The notes beneath the pieces are model-generated. The model did no database searches. It saw nothing but the letters and a program-made list of their open reading frames with translations, and was not told the origin of the DNA. From Paludibacter sp. (GTDB taxonomy: Bacteria; Bacteroidota; Bacteroidia; Bacteroidales; Paludibacteraceae), in NCBI GenBank assembly GCA_024709185.1, contig JANJXE010000149.1:1-24929 (forward strand): a stretch of DNA of 24,929 nt, given 5' to 3'. The position numbers and the translations under genes were made by a program. Positions 7,727 to 16,729 of this stretch are shown here, piece by piece (the stretch's first letter is position 1; the number at the start of each line of letters is the position of its first letter).

Positions 7727-10540
7727 TTAGTCCTGTGGAAGCATTACTACTTCGAGCACATTTCCCTGTTCAACAATCTTACGAAGGGTCTCCTGTATAG
7801 TAGCCGAAGTCAGTGCATTAACCGATGCAGTATAGTCTTCCACCAGGTTTAGATTGTCCTGATAATAAGTTACAACGGTACTCTGCCACCAGTTGTTTTC
7901 GCGAAGGTCTTCGGAATATTTCTTCAGCATATTTTCCTTCACCTTTTGCAGGTCGTCGGCACGCGGACCGTTTTTCACAATCTCGTTCACTTCCTGATGA
8001 ATGATGCTCATCAGTCGTTTTTGTTTTTCGGGATCGGTATCGAACTGCATCAGTACCACTCCTTCGTGAATAGGAGTATTGCTGGCTGAGCCACGAACAC
8101 CCACACCATACGAGCCTCCTTCTTTTTCGCGGATACTTTCGAGGTAGCGCATGTTCAGGATATTTCCGATAGCTGTCATGGCTGTACGGTTGTTGAGCGT
8201 GTAAGGCAGATGGCCGCTGTACAGAATAAAGTTCGATGCTTTCTTAATCTGCATGTCGCGCTGGAAAATGGTATTAGCTAATCCACGGGGCTTGCGGATT
8301 TTTACATCCTCAAAACTTTCCTTTTTATTCTTCGATTTCAATCCGCCCAGGTAGGTAAGGATCGCTTTCTTCACTGCCGGATCGTCAGGATTTACATTTC
8401 CGGTAAGTACAAAGGTAAAATCGGCAGGCACTGCAAAACGTTCCTTAAAGATGGCCAGTGCTTTATCCTGATTTAACTTTTCGAGCGACTTAAGATTAGT
8501 AATCACTGTGCGTGGATGGCGGTTATTGACCATCATCGTTACCGAATCGTTGAAGGCTACACGAGGATCGCTTACTGAGTTGGCCAGGGCTGCCTTGTAC
8601 ATGTTCTGCAGAGATGCAAATGCATCGTCATCCTTTCGGGGAGCCGTGAAATACAAGTGAATCAACTGCATCATGGTTTCAAAATCGGCAACCGAAGAGC
8701 GACCCCGGAAACCTTCGGAGTATGGGCCTATCTGCGGACTTACGCTGGCAATTTTACCTGTCAGCAGTTTGTTCAGATTTACCTGCGAGAATTCGCCAAT
8801 TCCATTATTAACCACCACCGACGCAGCGAGCGTAGCCGATACCAGGTCGTCGGCTTTCTTCACCTTCGAGATACCTCCTTCGCTAAAGGCCGACATCAGA
8901 ATTTCATCCTTTTTAAATTCAGTAGGTTTGAAAACGACTTTTACACCATTGCTCAGCATCCATTCAGTAGTTCCAAGTGATGCATTTTTAGTGGTTTTTT
9001 TTACTTTGCCAGCCTTTGGTACCCTTGCTATTAATGGCTTATTAAGGTCATCTTCCTTATTGGCTGCTATTTCAGCACTTTTAACTTCGGCAATAGTCTT
9101 CAGAATCACTTCGTTGGAAGGAATGAGTACAGTGGGTTTGTCGGGAGCCATAAACGAAACGATAAGATTTTCGTCGGTCACATAATTCTTCACCACCTGA
9201 TTCAGTCTGTCGGCATTTATCATCGGCAGAATCTGTTGCATGGTCTGGAATTCCCATTCAATACCCGGGATAGGCTCAGCATCGAGGTAATGACGGATGT
9301 ATTCGCGCACCAGGTTACGGTTTTTCTGATTATCGCGGTCGTTATAGGAATTCTCCATCGATTTCAGCATATCGGTTTTAGCACGTTCCACTTCCGACTG
9401 GGTGAAACCATAGCGACGCAGTTTTTCAGCTTCAGAAAGTACTGCTTTCAAACCCTCGAGTTCTTTTCCTTCCTTAGGTACCACCATCAACTGAAATGCA
9501 TCGGCCGATTTCACCAGCTCACCGTAATACGCATAACCGCCCACAAAAGGAGCATCGGCACGCTGGGTTATTTCGTCAAAGCGATAACCCATAATGGTCG
9601 AAATCAAATTATTAATTGCACCGGTAAGATAGCCGGCTATCGACAATTTCAGGTCGGCAGGAAGTTTCTTGTGCTTGTATTCCAGTTCAATGCGGGTCAT
9701 GCGCGCTTCAGCATCCTTTACTATTGAGATAATGGGTTCCTTGTTATCAGCAATTTCATAAATAGGACGTTCGCCTGCATTGGCTTTGGCCGGAATATCC
9801 GAAAACATGGTTTTGATGCGGGCTTCAATCTGATCCACATCCACATCGCCCACAATTAAAATGGCCTGCAGGTCGGGACGATACCATTTGTTGTAGTAAT
9901 CGCGCAGGGTTTTGTGCGAAAAATTATTGATAACCGCGGTATCCCCAATCACATCGCGCTTGGCATACTGCGAACCCGGGTATTTCAACAAGTTGGATGC
10001 TTTCCACATACGACGTTCAGCGCCGGCACCGGTACGCCATTCCTCACGGATAACGCCACGTTCGGAGTCAATCTCTTCGCCGGCAAGAGTAATGAAGCTT
10101 GACCAGTCGTGCAACACCAACAAAGCACTGTCGATAATTCCGGGGCGTGTAGTTGGGACATCCGACAAATTATATACGGTTTCGTCAAGCGATGTATATG
10201 CATTAATATTGGTACCAAATTTCACCCCTATCGACTCGAAATATTCAATGATTCGTTTTCCGGGGAAGTTTTTTGTACCATTAAATGCCATGTGCTCCAG
10301 GAAGTGAGCCAGGCCGTTCTGGTCATCGTTTTCCAGAATAGCACCCACATTCTGAGCAATGTAAAACTCTGCGCGTTCGCGGGGCTCCTGGTTGTGACGG
10401 ATGTAATAAGTCATCCCATTGTCGAGTTTTCCATACCGGATTTTGGGGTCCATAGGGACCGGAGCTGGTTGTTGTGCCGAAACATACAGGCTTATACCTG
10501 CAAGCACAACTGCAAAAAGTAGTTTGTGAAAGCTTTTCAT
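7727..10540 (-). CDS. Exported M16-family zinc metallopeptidase (insulinase/PqqL-like)
   Basis: A 937-residue peptidase with a signal peptide (MKSFHKLLFAVVLAGISLYV, then SAQQ), predicted to act in the periplasm. The first M16 domain has the inverted zinc motif HFLEH (H79, E82, H83) and a downstream acidic cluster EEIDSERGVIREEW, where E160 has the expected spacing for the third zinc ligand. RYGKLDNGMTYYIRHN is the typical first strand. The second half (from about residue 520, WMLSNGVKVVFKPTEF) repeats the fold without a zinc motif, as expected for the two-repeat, roughly 930-residue form common in Bacteroidota. M16 enzymes usually degrade small proteins or peptides in an enclosed chamber; the substrate here is unknown. 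It has its own terminator and a candidate promoter, divergent from the sulfoxide reductase gene. Confidence 0.95.
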   Translation of the reverse strand: MKSFHKLLFAVVLAGISLYVSAQQPAPVPMDPKIRYGKLDNGMTYYIRHNQEPRERAEFYIAQNVGAILENDDQNGLAHFLEHMAFNGTKNFPGKRIIEYFESIGVKFGTNINAYTSLDETVYNLSDVPTTRPGIIDSALLVLHDWSSFITLAGEEIDSERGVIREEWRTGAGAERRMWKASNLLKYPGSQYAKRDVIGDTAVINNFSHKTLRDYYNKWYRPDLQAILIVGDVDVDQIEARIKTMFSDIPAKANAGERPIYEIADNKEPIISIVKDAEARMTRIELEYKHKKLPADLKLSIAGYLTGAINNLISTIMGYRFDEITQRADAPFVGGYAYYGELVKSADAFQLMVVPKEGKELEGLKAVLSEAEKLRRYGFTQSEVERAKTDMLKSMENSYNDRDNQKNRNLVREYIRHYLDAEPIPGIEWEFQTMQQILPMINADRLNQVVKNYVTDENLIVSFMAPDKPTVLIPSNEVILKTIAEVKSAEIAANKEDDLNKPLIARVPKAGKVKKTTKNASLGTTEWMLSNGVKVVFKPTEFKKDEILMSAFSEGGISKVKKADDLVSATLAASVVVNNGIGEFSQVNLNKLLTGKIASVSPQIGPYSEGFRGRSSVADFETMMQLIHLYFTAPRKDDDAFASLQNMYKAALANSVSDPRVAFNDSVTMMVNNRHPRTVITNLKSLEKLNQDKALAIFKERFAVPADFTFVLTGNVNPDDPAVKKAILTYLGGLKSKNKKESFEDVKIRKPRGLANTIFQRDMQIKKASNFILYSGHLPYTLNNRTAMTAIGNILNMRYLESIREKEGGSYGVGVRGSASNTPIHEGVVLMQFDTDPEKQKRLMSIIHQEVNEIVKNGPRADDLQKVKENMLKKYSEDLRENNWWQSTVVTYYQDNLNLVEDYTASVNALTSATIQETLRKIVEQGNVLEVVMLPQD

Positions 10541-10573
10541 CTTTAGTTACTTTATAGATTTTTTACGAACTTG

Positions 10574-10581
10574 CAAAGTAA
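10574..10581 (-). promoter_or_regulatory. Candidate -7 element for the M16 peptidase gene
   Basis: The minus strand reads TTACTTTG, 7 of 8 to TAnnTTTG, about 33 bases before the peptidase ATG. The -33 match is weak (CTTG around 10604-10607). Confidence 0.45.
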
Positions 10582-10591
10582 GAAAAAAAGA

Positions 10592-10624
10592 TTTGAAAAA
10601 TTACAAGGGAAATGCATATCTTTA
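10592..10624 (+). promoter_or_regulatory. Candidate promoter for the methionine sulfoxide reductase gene
   Basis: TTTG (10592-10595) as -33 and TATCTTTA (10617-10624) as -7 (7 of 8 to TAnnTTTG) are separated by 21 bases. The predicted start of transcription is about 20 bases before the ATG. An AAGGA (10641-10645) six bases before the ATG is a plausible ribosome binding site. Confidence 0.5.
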
Positions 10625-10651
10625 CATTCTTTATAACAAAAAGGAAAAAGT

Positions 10652-11140
10652 ATGGCAGAAGTAATCAATATTGAAGCTGCAGCTTCGAAAGCTGAAAAAT
10701 ACCGGCAACTACTACCGCAACTTGAAGCACTCATCGGAGGAGAAACAGATATAACCGCCAATCTGGCAAATATCGCTGCGGCTCTGAAGGAAACCTTCGG
10801 ATGGTGGTGGGTTGGATTTTATTTGGTGAAAGAGGGTGAACTGGTACTGGGACCGTTTCAGGGGCCTGTGGCCTGCACGCGCATTCGCAAGGGAAAAGGG
10901 GTGTGTGGCACTGCCTGGGAACAGCGCAAAAGCATACTGGTTCCCGATGTGAATGCCTTCCCGGGACATATCGCGTGTAGCTCGCTGTCGGTTGCGGAGA
11001 TTGTGGTGCCCGTGTTTACAACTTCAGACGAGGTGCTGGGTGTGCTCGATGTCGACAGCGAACGGTATGATGCGCTCGATGCAACCGATGTGGAAGGACT
11101 GGAACAGGTAGGAAAACTGGTAACCCGTATCATTTCCTGA
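10652..11140 (+). CDS. msrC: Free methionine-R-sulfoxide reductase (GAF-domain fRMsr)
   Basis: A 162-residue single GAF-domain protein that reduces free L-methionine-(R)-sulfoxide using thioredoxin, a cytosolic oxidative-damage repair role. Family signatures are WVGFYL, LGPFQGPVACTRI, GKGVCGTAW, FPGHIAC and GVLDVDS. The three redox cysteines are C75, C85 and C109; their spacing (10 and 24) is the same as C84/C94/C118 of the E. coli enzyme. E116 and the DVD at 133-135 correspond to the substrate-binding acids. One difference is Ser after C109, where E. coli has Asp (HIACD). It is convergent with the TonB receptor gene, and the 81-bp gap between them holds only a weak hairpin. Confidence 0.93.
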   Translation: MAEVINIEAAASKAEKYRQLLPQLEALIGGETDITANLANIAAALKETFGWWWVGFYLVKEGELVLGPFQGPVACTRIRKGKGVCGTAWEQRKSILVPDVNAFPGHIACSSLSVAEIVVPVFTTSDEVLGVLDVDSERYDALDATDVEGLEQVGKLVTRIIS

Positions 11141-11221
11141 CAAGAGTTTCAATTCCTGCACATACCCTGAAAATCTCCGATACCGGTCAGCAATGCCATC
11201 CCTGCAAGTGCAGGCCTTTCA

Positions 11222-13330
11222 TCACCAGCTGACCGTTGTTTTTACGTAGAAATTTCGTCCCGGCTCCAGTCGGTTAATACCGCGCAGGGTGGTGAACCAT
11301 GCATTGTAAGCAGTATCCATAATATTACGTACTCCGCCGGCAAAACGAATATCCATCTTACCCATCGCACGCGGTGCAGTATCGAACATCCAGTTCAGCA
11401 CTGCATAGCTGTGCTGGTCAACCTGCGGCAGCGTCTCCCGGGTTTGATATTCCCACTCCAGCATCAACGAGGTAGAAAGCTTTTTGGGTAAGTGATAGTT
11501 CAGTTTCACCATGCCATTGAGTGGTGGTAGCCAGGGCATCGTTACACCGGTAGTCTGATTGACACCATATACATACGACACATTGGTTTCAACATCGAAA
11601 CCATGGGCAAAGAGCCATTTCAAATCGAGCTCGGCACCATAATACCAGGCTTCCTCAATATTTTTATTCACCCAGGCAGGAGATACTTGTCCGAGAGGTG
11701 TCGCAACAAAGCCCTGCTCTTCGGCAATCATATCAAACAGGTAATTAGTAAATACATCAGTCTTCAGGAAAAAGCGGGGCGATGACAGGGTATAACCCAG
11801 GTTGACAAACACTCCCTGCTCGGGTTTCAGGTCCGGATTTCCCACCCGCAACGTTCCCTGCTGATCGATATACTTAAAACGCTCCTCCATGGAGGCTGCA
11901 CGATAGGCATTGGCCAGCGACAACACCAGTCGGTGCATTCGGGCCGGTTGGTATTCCACATCGATATGTGCCGCATAGGCCAGTTCATGGGTAGTACGGT
12001 CGTAAAACAGTACTGTTGAATTGTGTGGCAGGGTGGTACGTTCACCCTTACTCAGTTTATACCTGTACACTTCCTTAAAGGCTGTATCGTTCATCGTTCG
12101 GATATAATCGACTCTCAAACCTGTATTGATATTCCACCGGTTGGGATCAACCACCCAGCGGTACTGTCCGAACAATCCGGCATCGGTCATGGTAGCATAG
12201 GGAGTGGGTTGCTCGCCTGTAAAAATAGTATCGTTTGCCGTTGAGATGCGTACCCGTGTCGTTGTTTGCTTGCGTTGCCATCCTTCAGCACCTAGCGTAA
12301 GGGTATGGTAATCGTTGAAATACAGGTCGGCAGAAGTACGCAGTCCCGAAGTAACGTTCATACTTCCCGGGAAAATGGCAAGTTTGGGATTCACTACATT
12401 TTCCACTTCCCGCGAAACATTTTGCGTATAGGCTTTAAACCGAAGATCGCGAATCAGGTCCGACACATCGGTAAAAATGTACTCACCGCTTAGCTGATTG
12501 CGTGAAAAACCCAGGTAACGCACCTCTGCTGTAGCCGGGAAGGCATTTCCTCCTGGCAAACCAGCATTCCAGGCTTCGTAATGCTGATAACTCACCAGCA
12601 ATTCCTGATTATCGCCATAGTGCATTCCACCCCGCAAACCAAAGGCTGCATCGTTGAACTGACTATTGGGCATTGCTCCTTCGGGCGTAGTATAATTTTT
12701 TGCAGTTCGATACGAACCATCGAGTTGCAGGTACCAGTTATTTTCGGCCACACTTACTGCTGCATTCGAATGCCAGAGCGAATTTACCGATTGCAGTCCC
12801 GTCCCCGCACGTCCGGTAATTTGCCGGTTTTTAGAATAAGAAGGCCGTTTCATCACATAATTAACCACACCGCCCAAGGCGCCCGTTCCGAAGAGTACGG
12901 ATCCGGCACCTTTTACCAGTTCGATGCGTTCCACACTGCTCAGATCGACCACCGACAAAGCGCCGGCGATATCCGTAGCTGTCTGTATCCTGTCACCATC
13001 CACCAGAAACAGTAGCTTCGACTCAGGCATTCCGCGCAGGTTAATCGAGGTTGCCCAGGCTCCGTCGCGCGTGAGTGTCACTCCGGGAAGCTGATGCAAT
13101 ACATCGCCCGGACTCACCAGCGCCTTCGTTTCAATTTCGCCGGACGTTACGGTTTGAACAGGCAGGTTCAGTTTTGTATTTAAAATACCACTAACGGTGA
13201 TTTCCGACAGCTGTTTTATAAACAGCAATGAATCAGCAGTTGGATAAGAAGGCTGAGAAGCATTCACCGAAAATGTAAATCCGGAAACAAGAGCAATAAA
13301 AAGAAGTCGGAAAACAGAGGATGTATTCAT
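11222..13330 (-). CDS. TonB-dependent outer-membrane receptor
   Basis: A 702-residue outer-membrane active transporter. The signal peptide is MNTSSVFRLLFIALVSGFTF, ending at VNA. A possible TonB box (EITVSG) comes next, then a plug domain with GDVLHQLPGV, INLRGMPESKLLFLVDG, SVERIELVKGAGSVLFGTGA and GGVVNYVMK. The rest is beta-barrel, ending LEPGRNFYVKTTVSW with the C-terminal aromatic residue needed for barrel assembly. It resembles the BtuB/colicin-receptor type rather than SusC: it lacks the SusC N-terminal carboxypeptidase-like domain and there is no SusD neighbour. The ligand cannot be read from the sequence; iron chelates, heme or cobalamin are possible. I chose the ATG at 13330 over the longer in-frame start at 13369, because the latter lies inside the probable -7 promoter element and would put 13 extra residues before the signal peptide. 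Confidence 0.93.
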   Translation of the reverse strand: MNTSSVFRLLFIALVSGFTFSVNASQPSYPTADSLLFIKQLSEITVSGILNTKLNLPVQTVTSGEIETKALVSPGDVLHQLPGVTLTRDGAWATSINLRGMPESKLLFLVDGDRIQTATDIAGALSVVDLSSVERIELVKGAGSVLFGTGALGGVVNYVMKRPSYSKNRQITGRAGTGLQSVNSLWHSNAAVSVAENNWYLQLDGSYRTAKNYTTPEGAMPNSQFNDAAFGLRGGMHYGDNQELLVSYQHYEAWNAGLPGGNAFPATAEVRYLGFSRNQLSGEYIFTDVSDLIRDLRFKAYTQNVSREVENVVNPKLAIFPGSMNVTSGLRTSADLYFNDYHTLTLGAEGWQRKQTTTRVRISTANDTIFTGEQPTPYATMTDAGLFGQYRWVVDPNRWNINTGLRVDYIRTMNDTAFKEVYRYKLSKGERTTLPHNSTVLFYDRTTHELAYAAHIDVEYQPARMHRLVLSLANAYRAASMEERFKYIDQQGTLRVGNPDLKPEQGVFVNLGYTLSSPRFFLKTDVFTNYLFDMIAEEQGFVATPLGQVSPAWVNKNIEEAWYYGAELDLKWLFAHGFDVETNVSYVYGVNQTTGVTMPWLPPLNGMVKLNYHLPKKLSTSLMLEWEYQTRETLPQVDQHSYAVLNWMFDTAPRAMGKMDIRFAGGVRNIMDTAYNAWFTTLRGINRLEPGRNFYVKTTVSW

Positions 13331-13366
13331 GTATTCAAAGCTTTGTCGTGTGATGTATTGAGCTGC

Positions 13367-13374
13367 CAAAATTA
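13367..13374 (-). promoter_or_regulatory. -7 element for the TonB receptor gene
   Basis: The minus strand reads TAATTTTG, a full match to TAnnTTTG, giving a leader of about 30 bases before the ATG at 13330. No good -33 match is seen. The place where a -33 would sit overlaps the -7 element of the opposing dipeptidase promoter. Confidence 0.6.
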
Positions 13375-13395
13375 CAAAATTTAAAATTATTGTAT

Positions 13396-13403
13396 TATCT
13401 TTG
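13396..13403 (+). promoter_or_regulatory. -7 element for the C69 dipeptidase gene
   Basis: TATCTTTG is a full match to TAnnTTTG. It rules out the in-frame TTG at 13401 as the start codon and predicts a leader of roughly 15-25 bases. Confidence 0.65.
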
Positions 13404-13433
13404 TTCGGCTTTTTAAATTATAATATGTTAAGA

Positions 13434-15092
13434 ATGAAGAAAACAGCATTATTACTGCTCCTCATCGCATCCACATACCAGGTAATGGCATGTACCAACC
13501 TGCTGGCAGGCAAACTGGCCACCGTCGATGGATCGACGATGATTACCTACGCAGCCGATTCGTACAATTTGTTCGGATCCCTTTACCACTACCCTGCCCG
13601 AACTTATCCCGAAGGTACCATGCTCGATATTTACGATTGGGATACCGGAAAGTACCTGGTTAAGAAAAAACAAGCGACTCAGACCTGGTCAGTAATTGGG
13701 AATATGAACGAATACCAGGTGAGTATTGCAGAAACCACCTTTGGCGGTCGTGAAGAGCTTATTGATACTACAGGAATCATCGACTACGGAAGTTTGATGT
13801 ACATCGCGCTTCAACGTTCGCGTACCGCACGCGAAGCCATCCGGGTAATGACATCGCTGGTAGAGGAATACGGCTACTACAGTTCCGGTGAATCGTTTTC
13901 AATTGCCGACCCCAACGAGGTATGGATCATGGAGATGATAGGCAAAGGTCCACGAAACAAAGGCGCAGTTTGGGTAGCGATGCGCATACCCGACGACTGC
14001 ATTGCTGCTCATGCCAACCAGGCACGAATCACTACTTTCCCTTTTGATGATAAAAACAACTGTCTGTATGCCCCCGACGTTATCGCTTTTGCCCGGGAAA
14101 AGGGCTATTTCAACGGTCGTAACAAGGATTTCAGCTTTTCGGACGTGTATGCTCCCCTCGATTACGGAGCGCTGCGCGCCTGCGAAGCACGCGTTTGGAG
14201 CTTCTTCCGTCAGGCCAGCACCGGCATGGACAAGTACCAGGCCTACATCAGCGGTGAGTCGGCCGAACGGATGCCCCTGTGGGTTAAACCTGCCCGCAAA
14301 CTGAGTGTTCAGGATTTCAAGACCTTCATGCGCGACCAGTACGAAGGCACCGACCTCGACATCACCAAAGGGGTGGGAGCCGGATTTTACGGAAGCAAAC
14401 TGCGCCTGAGCCCCCTGAGTTTCAATCTCGATGGTCAGACCTATTATCATGAACGCCCCATTGCCACCCAGCAAACCGGATTTTCATTTGTGGCTCAGAT
14501 GCGCAACTGGCTGCCTTCGTATATCGGTGGCATCCTATGGTTTGGCGTCGACGATGCCCGCTTCACTATATATGCACCCATGTATTGTGGCATCAACAGC
14601 GTACCCGACTGCTACAGCGAAACCAACGGCAGCTTACTCGAATACTCCCCAACATCAGCCTTTTGGATTTTCAACCAGGTATCGAACTTTGCCTATGGGA
14701 AATACAGTTTGATGATCGATGATGTGAAGAAAACACAGCAACACTGGGAAACAAACTTTCAAACCCTTATCCCCAGTATTGATAAAACTGCGCTCGACCT
14801 TCCTGAGAAAGCCGCACGCGAGTTTCTCACCACCTTCAGTCATTCCCAGGCCGAGAACTCCACCCGCGCGTGGAAACGACTCGGCGAATACCTGCTGGTG
14901 AAACACCTCGACGGTGTTGTAAAAAAAGAAGAGAACGGCAGGTTCCTGATGAACGACAAGAAAATACCTCCGGGTGTGATTCGTCCCGGCTATCCTGAAG
15001 AAGTACTTCGCCAGATGGTGAAGGAAAATCCGGGAATGCGTGCTAAAACACAGGAAGAACTGGATAAACTAAAAACAGTAGTACCAAACTGA
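13434..15092 (+). CDS. Exported C69-family dipeptidase (PepD-like)
   Basis: A 552-residue N-terminal-nucleophile peptidase. The signal peptide MKKTALLLLLIASTYQVMA is followed by CTNLLAGKLATVDGSTMITY, the start of the mature C69 fold. C20, which would be exposed by cleavage, is the expected catalytic nucleophile. Other matching segments are AADSYN, YQVSIAETTFGGR and ESFSIADPNEVWIMEM. Family members hydrolyse a range of dipeptides; this copy is predicted to act in the periplasm and may supply amino acids. VMAC looks partly like a lipobox, but Met at -2 is unusual and the Cys is needed for catalysis, so I do not call it a lipoprotein. An ATG at 13425 (three residues longer) is also possible; the in-frame TTG at 13401 is not, because it lies in the promoter. 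A strong terminator follows. Confidence 0.92.
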   Translation: MKKTALLLLLIASTYQVMACTNLLAGKLATVDGSTMITYAADSYNLFGSLYHYPARTYPEGTMLDIYDWDTGKYLVKKKQATQTWSVIGNMNEYQVSIAETTFGGREELIDTTGIIDYGSLMYIALQRSRTAREAIRVMTSLVEEYGYYSSGESFSIADPNEVWIMEMIGKGPRNKGAVWVAMRIPDDCIAAHANQARITTFPFDDKNNCLYAPDVIAFAREKGYFNGRNKDFSFSDVYAPLDYGALRACEARVWSFFRQASTGMDKYQAYISGESAERMPLWVKPARKLSVQDFKTFMRDQYEGTDLDITKGVGAGFYGSKLRLSPLSFNLDGQTYYHERPIATQQTGFSFVAQMRNWLPSYIGGILWFGVDDARFTIYAPMYCGINSVPDCYSETNGSLLEYSPTSAFWIFNQVSNFAYGKYSLMIDDVKKTQQHWETNFQTLIPSIDKTALDLPEKAAREFLTTFSHSQAENSTRAWKRLGEYLLVKHLDGVVKKEENGRFLMNDKKIPPGVIRPGYPEEVLRQMVKENPGMRAKTQEELDKLKTVVPN

Positions 15093-15101
15093 TTCAACCT
15101 T

Positions 15102-15129
15102 TCCCGGGACTTTTGTTCCGGGATTTTTT
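15102..15129 (+). terminator. Intrinsic terminator after the dipeptidase gene
   Basis: TCCCGGGAC (15102-15110) pairs over 9 bp (one G-T) with GTTCCGGGA (15115-15123) around a TTTT loop, followed by six T residues (15124-15129). Confidence 0.92.
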
Positions 15130-15177
15130 GTAGCCTGTTCATGCCGGAATCGGTATGGTAAACTAACTATTTTTTTC

Positions 15178-15185
15178 TACCTTTG
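15178..15185 (+). promoter_or_regulatory. -7 element for guaA
   Basis: TACCTTTG is a full match to TAnnTTTG, with a weak -33 candidate TATG at 15154-15157. It rules out the in-frame TTG at 15183 as the start codon and predicts a leader of about 15 bases to the ATG at 15207. Confidence 0.6.
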
Positions 15186-15206
15186 CAGCAAATTTCAAAC
15201 TACTTT

Positions 15207-16727
15207 ATGACCGAAAAGATTGTTATTCTCGACTTTGGTTCCCAAACCACCCAACTCATCGGACGTCGTATCCGCGAACTGAACGAATACTGCGAAATTC
15301 TACCTTACAACAAGTTTCCCGAAGACACCACCGGCATTAAAGGGGTTATCCTTTCAGGAAGCCCGTTTTCGGTGTACGACCCAACAGCCTTCGGCACCGA
15401 CTTATCAAACATCAGGGGAAGAATTCCGGTATTGGGCATTTGCTACGGCGCTCAGTATATGGTGTACTCTTCCGGTGGAAAAGTAGAAGCAGCCGGTTCG
15501 CGCGAGTACGGTCGTGCCCAGCTTACCAGTGTCGACACTACCGACCCGCTGTTGAAAGGCATACAGCCCGGATCACAAATCTGGATGTCGCACGGCGACT
15601 CGATTACCAGTCTGCCTGCCGAATTTAAGCGTATCGCCGGCACCAACGATCTCGACCTGGCAGCGTACCGTGTGGAAGGCGAGAAAACCTGGGGCGTACA
15701 GTTTCATCCCGAAGTGTATCACACCCTCGATGGCATTCTGTTGCTCGAAAACTTCCTGAATATCTGTGGCAGTCAGCGCACCTGGTCACCGGCATCCTTT
15801 ATTGAAACTACTGTTCAGGAATTACGCGACCAGCTGGGTAACGATAAAGTGGTGCTTGGACTCTCGGGCGGTGTCGATTCATCGGTCGCAGCTGTATTGC
15901 TTCACCGTGCCATTGGCGACAACCTCACCTGTATCTTTGTGGATCACGGTCTGTTGCGCAAAAACGAGTTCGAAACAGTATTGCGCGACTACGAGCACCT
16001 CGGATTAAAGGTAATCGGTGTGGATGCCCGTGAATATTTTTATACCAATCTGAAGGGCGTAACCGATCCCGAGAAGAAAAGGAAAATTATTGGTGCAGGC
16101 TTCATCGATGTATTTGATAAAGAAGCCCATAAAATACAGGATGTAAAATGGTTGGCCCAGGGAACGATTTATCCCGATGTGATTGAGTCGCTGTCGATTA
16201 CCGGTACAGTTATTAAATCGCACCACAATGTAGGCGGCTTGCCCGAACGAATGAATCTGAAACTGTGTGAACCCTTACGATTACTTTTCAAGGATGAAGT
16301 ACGCCGTGTAGGCACCGAGCTCGGTATGATGCGTCATCTTATTAAACGTCAGCCCTTCCCCGGACCCGGACTGGCCGTACGTATTCTGGGAGAAATAACC
16401 CCCGAAAAAGTGCGCATCGTACAGGATGCCGACGACATCTTCATCAATGCATTGCGCGAATGGAACCTCTACGACAAGGTATGGCAGGCAGGTGTTATTC
16501 TGTTACCGGTGCAGTCGGTAGGCGTGATGGGCGACGAGCGCACCTACGAAAATGCCGTTGCACTTCGTGCTGTAACTTCCACCGATGCCATGACGGCCGA
16601 CTGGGCACAATTACCGTATGAATTTCTGGCACGTGTCTCCAACGACATCATCAACAAGGTAAAAGGAGTAAACCGGGTAGTGTACGACATCAGTTCGAAG
16701 CCACCTGCAACCATTGAGTGGGAATAA
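15207..16727 (+). CDS. guaA: GMP synthase (glutamine-hydrolysing)
   Basis: A 506-residue cytosolic enzyme that converts XMP, ATP and glutamine to GMP, the last step of guanine nucleotide synthesis. The N-terminal class I glutamine amidotransferase domain has Cys79 in GICYGAQ and the His167/Glu169 pair in FHPEVYHT. The ATP-pyrophosphatase domain has the PP-loop [13 protein letters not shown] (Ser220-Ser226). The C-terminal dimerisation domain has [16 protein letters not shown] and ends with KPPATIEWE, the normal terminus. The start [13 protein letters not shown] is the standard one; an upstream in-frame TTG (15183) lies in the promoter. No Shine-Dalgarno sequence is evident, which is common in this phylum. 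It is followed after 2 bp by the TatD-family gene, so the two probably share a transcript. Confidence 0.98.
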   Translation: MTEKIVILDFGSQTTQLIGRRIRELNEYCEILPYNKFPEDTTGIKGVILSGSPFSVYDPTAFGTDLSNIRGRIPVLGICYGAQYMVYSSGGKVEAAGSREYGRAQLTSVDTTDPLLKGIQPGSQIWMSHGDSITSLPAEFKRIAGTNDLDLAAYRVEGEKTWGVQFHPEVYHTLDGILLLENFLNICGSQRTWSPASFIETTVQELRDQLGNDKVVLGLSGGVDSSVAAVLLHRAIGDNLTCIFVDHGLLRKNEFETVLRDYEHLGLKVIGVDAREYFYTNLKGVTDPEKKRKIIGAGFIDVFDKEAHKIQDVKWLAQGTIYPDVIESLSITGTVIKSHHNVGGLPERMNLKLCEPLRLLFKDEVRRVGTELGMMRHLIKRQPFPGPGLAVRILGEITPEKVRIVQDADDIFINALREWNLYDKVWQAGVILLPVQSVGVMGDERTYENAVALRAVTSTDAMTADWAQLPYEFLARVSNDIINKVKGVNRVVYDISSKPPATIEWE

Positions 16728-16729
16728 AC

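Noticed and set aside
11201..11220. CCTGC-AAGT-GCAGG hairpin between the convergent sulfoxide reductase and TonB receptor genes
   Set aside because: The stem is only 5 bp and is followed by CCTTTC, not a T-run; too weak to call a terminator.
13331..13369. Longer TonB receptor start at 13369
   Set aside because: The ATG at 13369 lies inside the -7 element TAATTTTG and would put 13 non-hydrophobic residues before a normal signal peptide.
13401..13433. TTG start at 13401 for the C69 peptidase
   Set aside because: It overlaps the -7 element TATCTTTG, so it would be upstream of the mRNA start; the signal peptide fits ATG 13434 (or 13425).
15183..15206. TTG start at 15183 for guaA
   Set aside because: It is inside the -7 element TACCTTTG, and GMP synthases start at the [17 protein letters not shown] sequence (15207).
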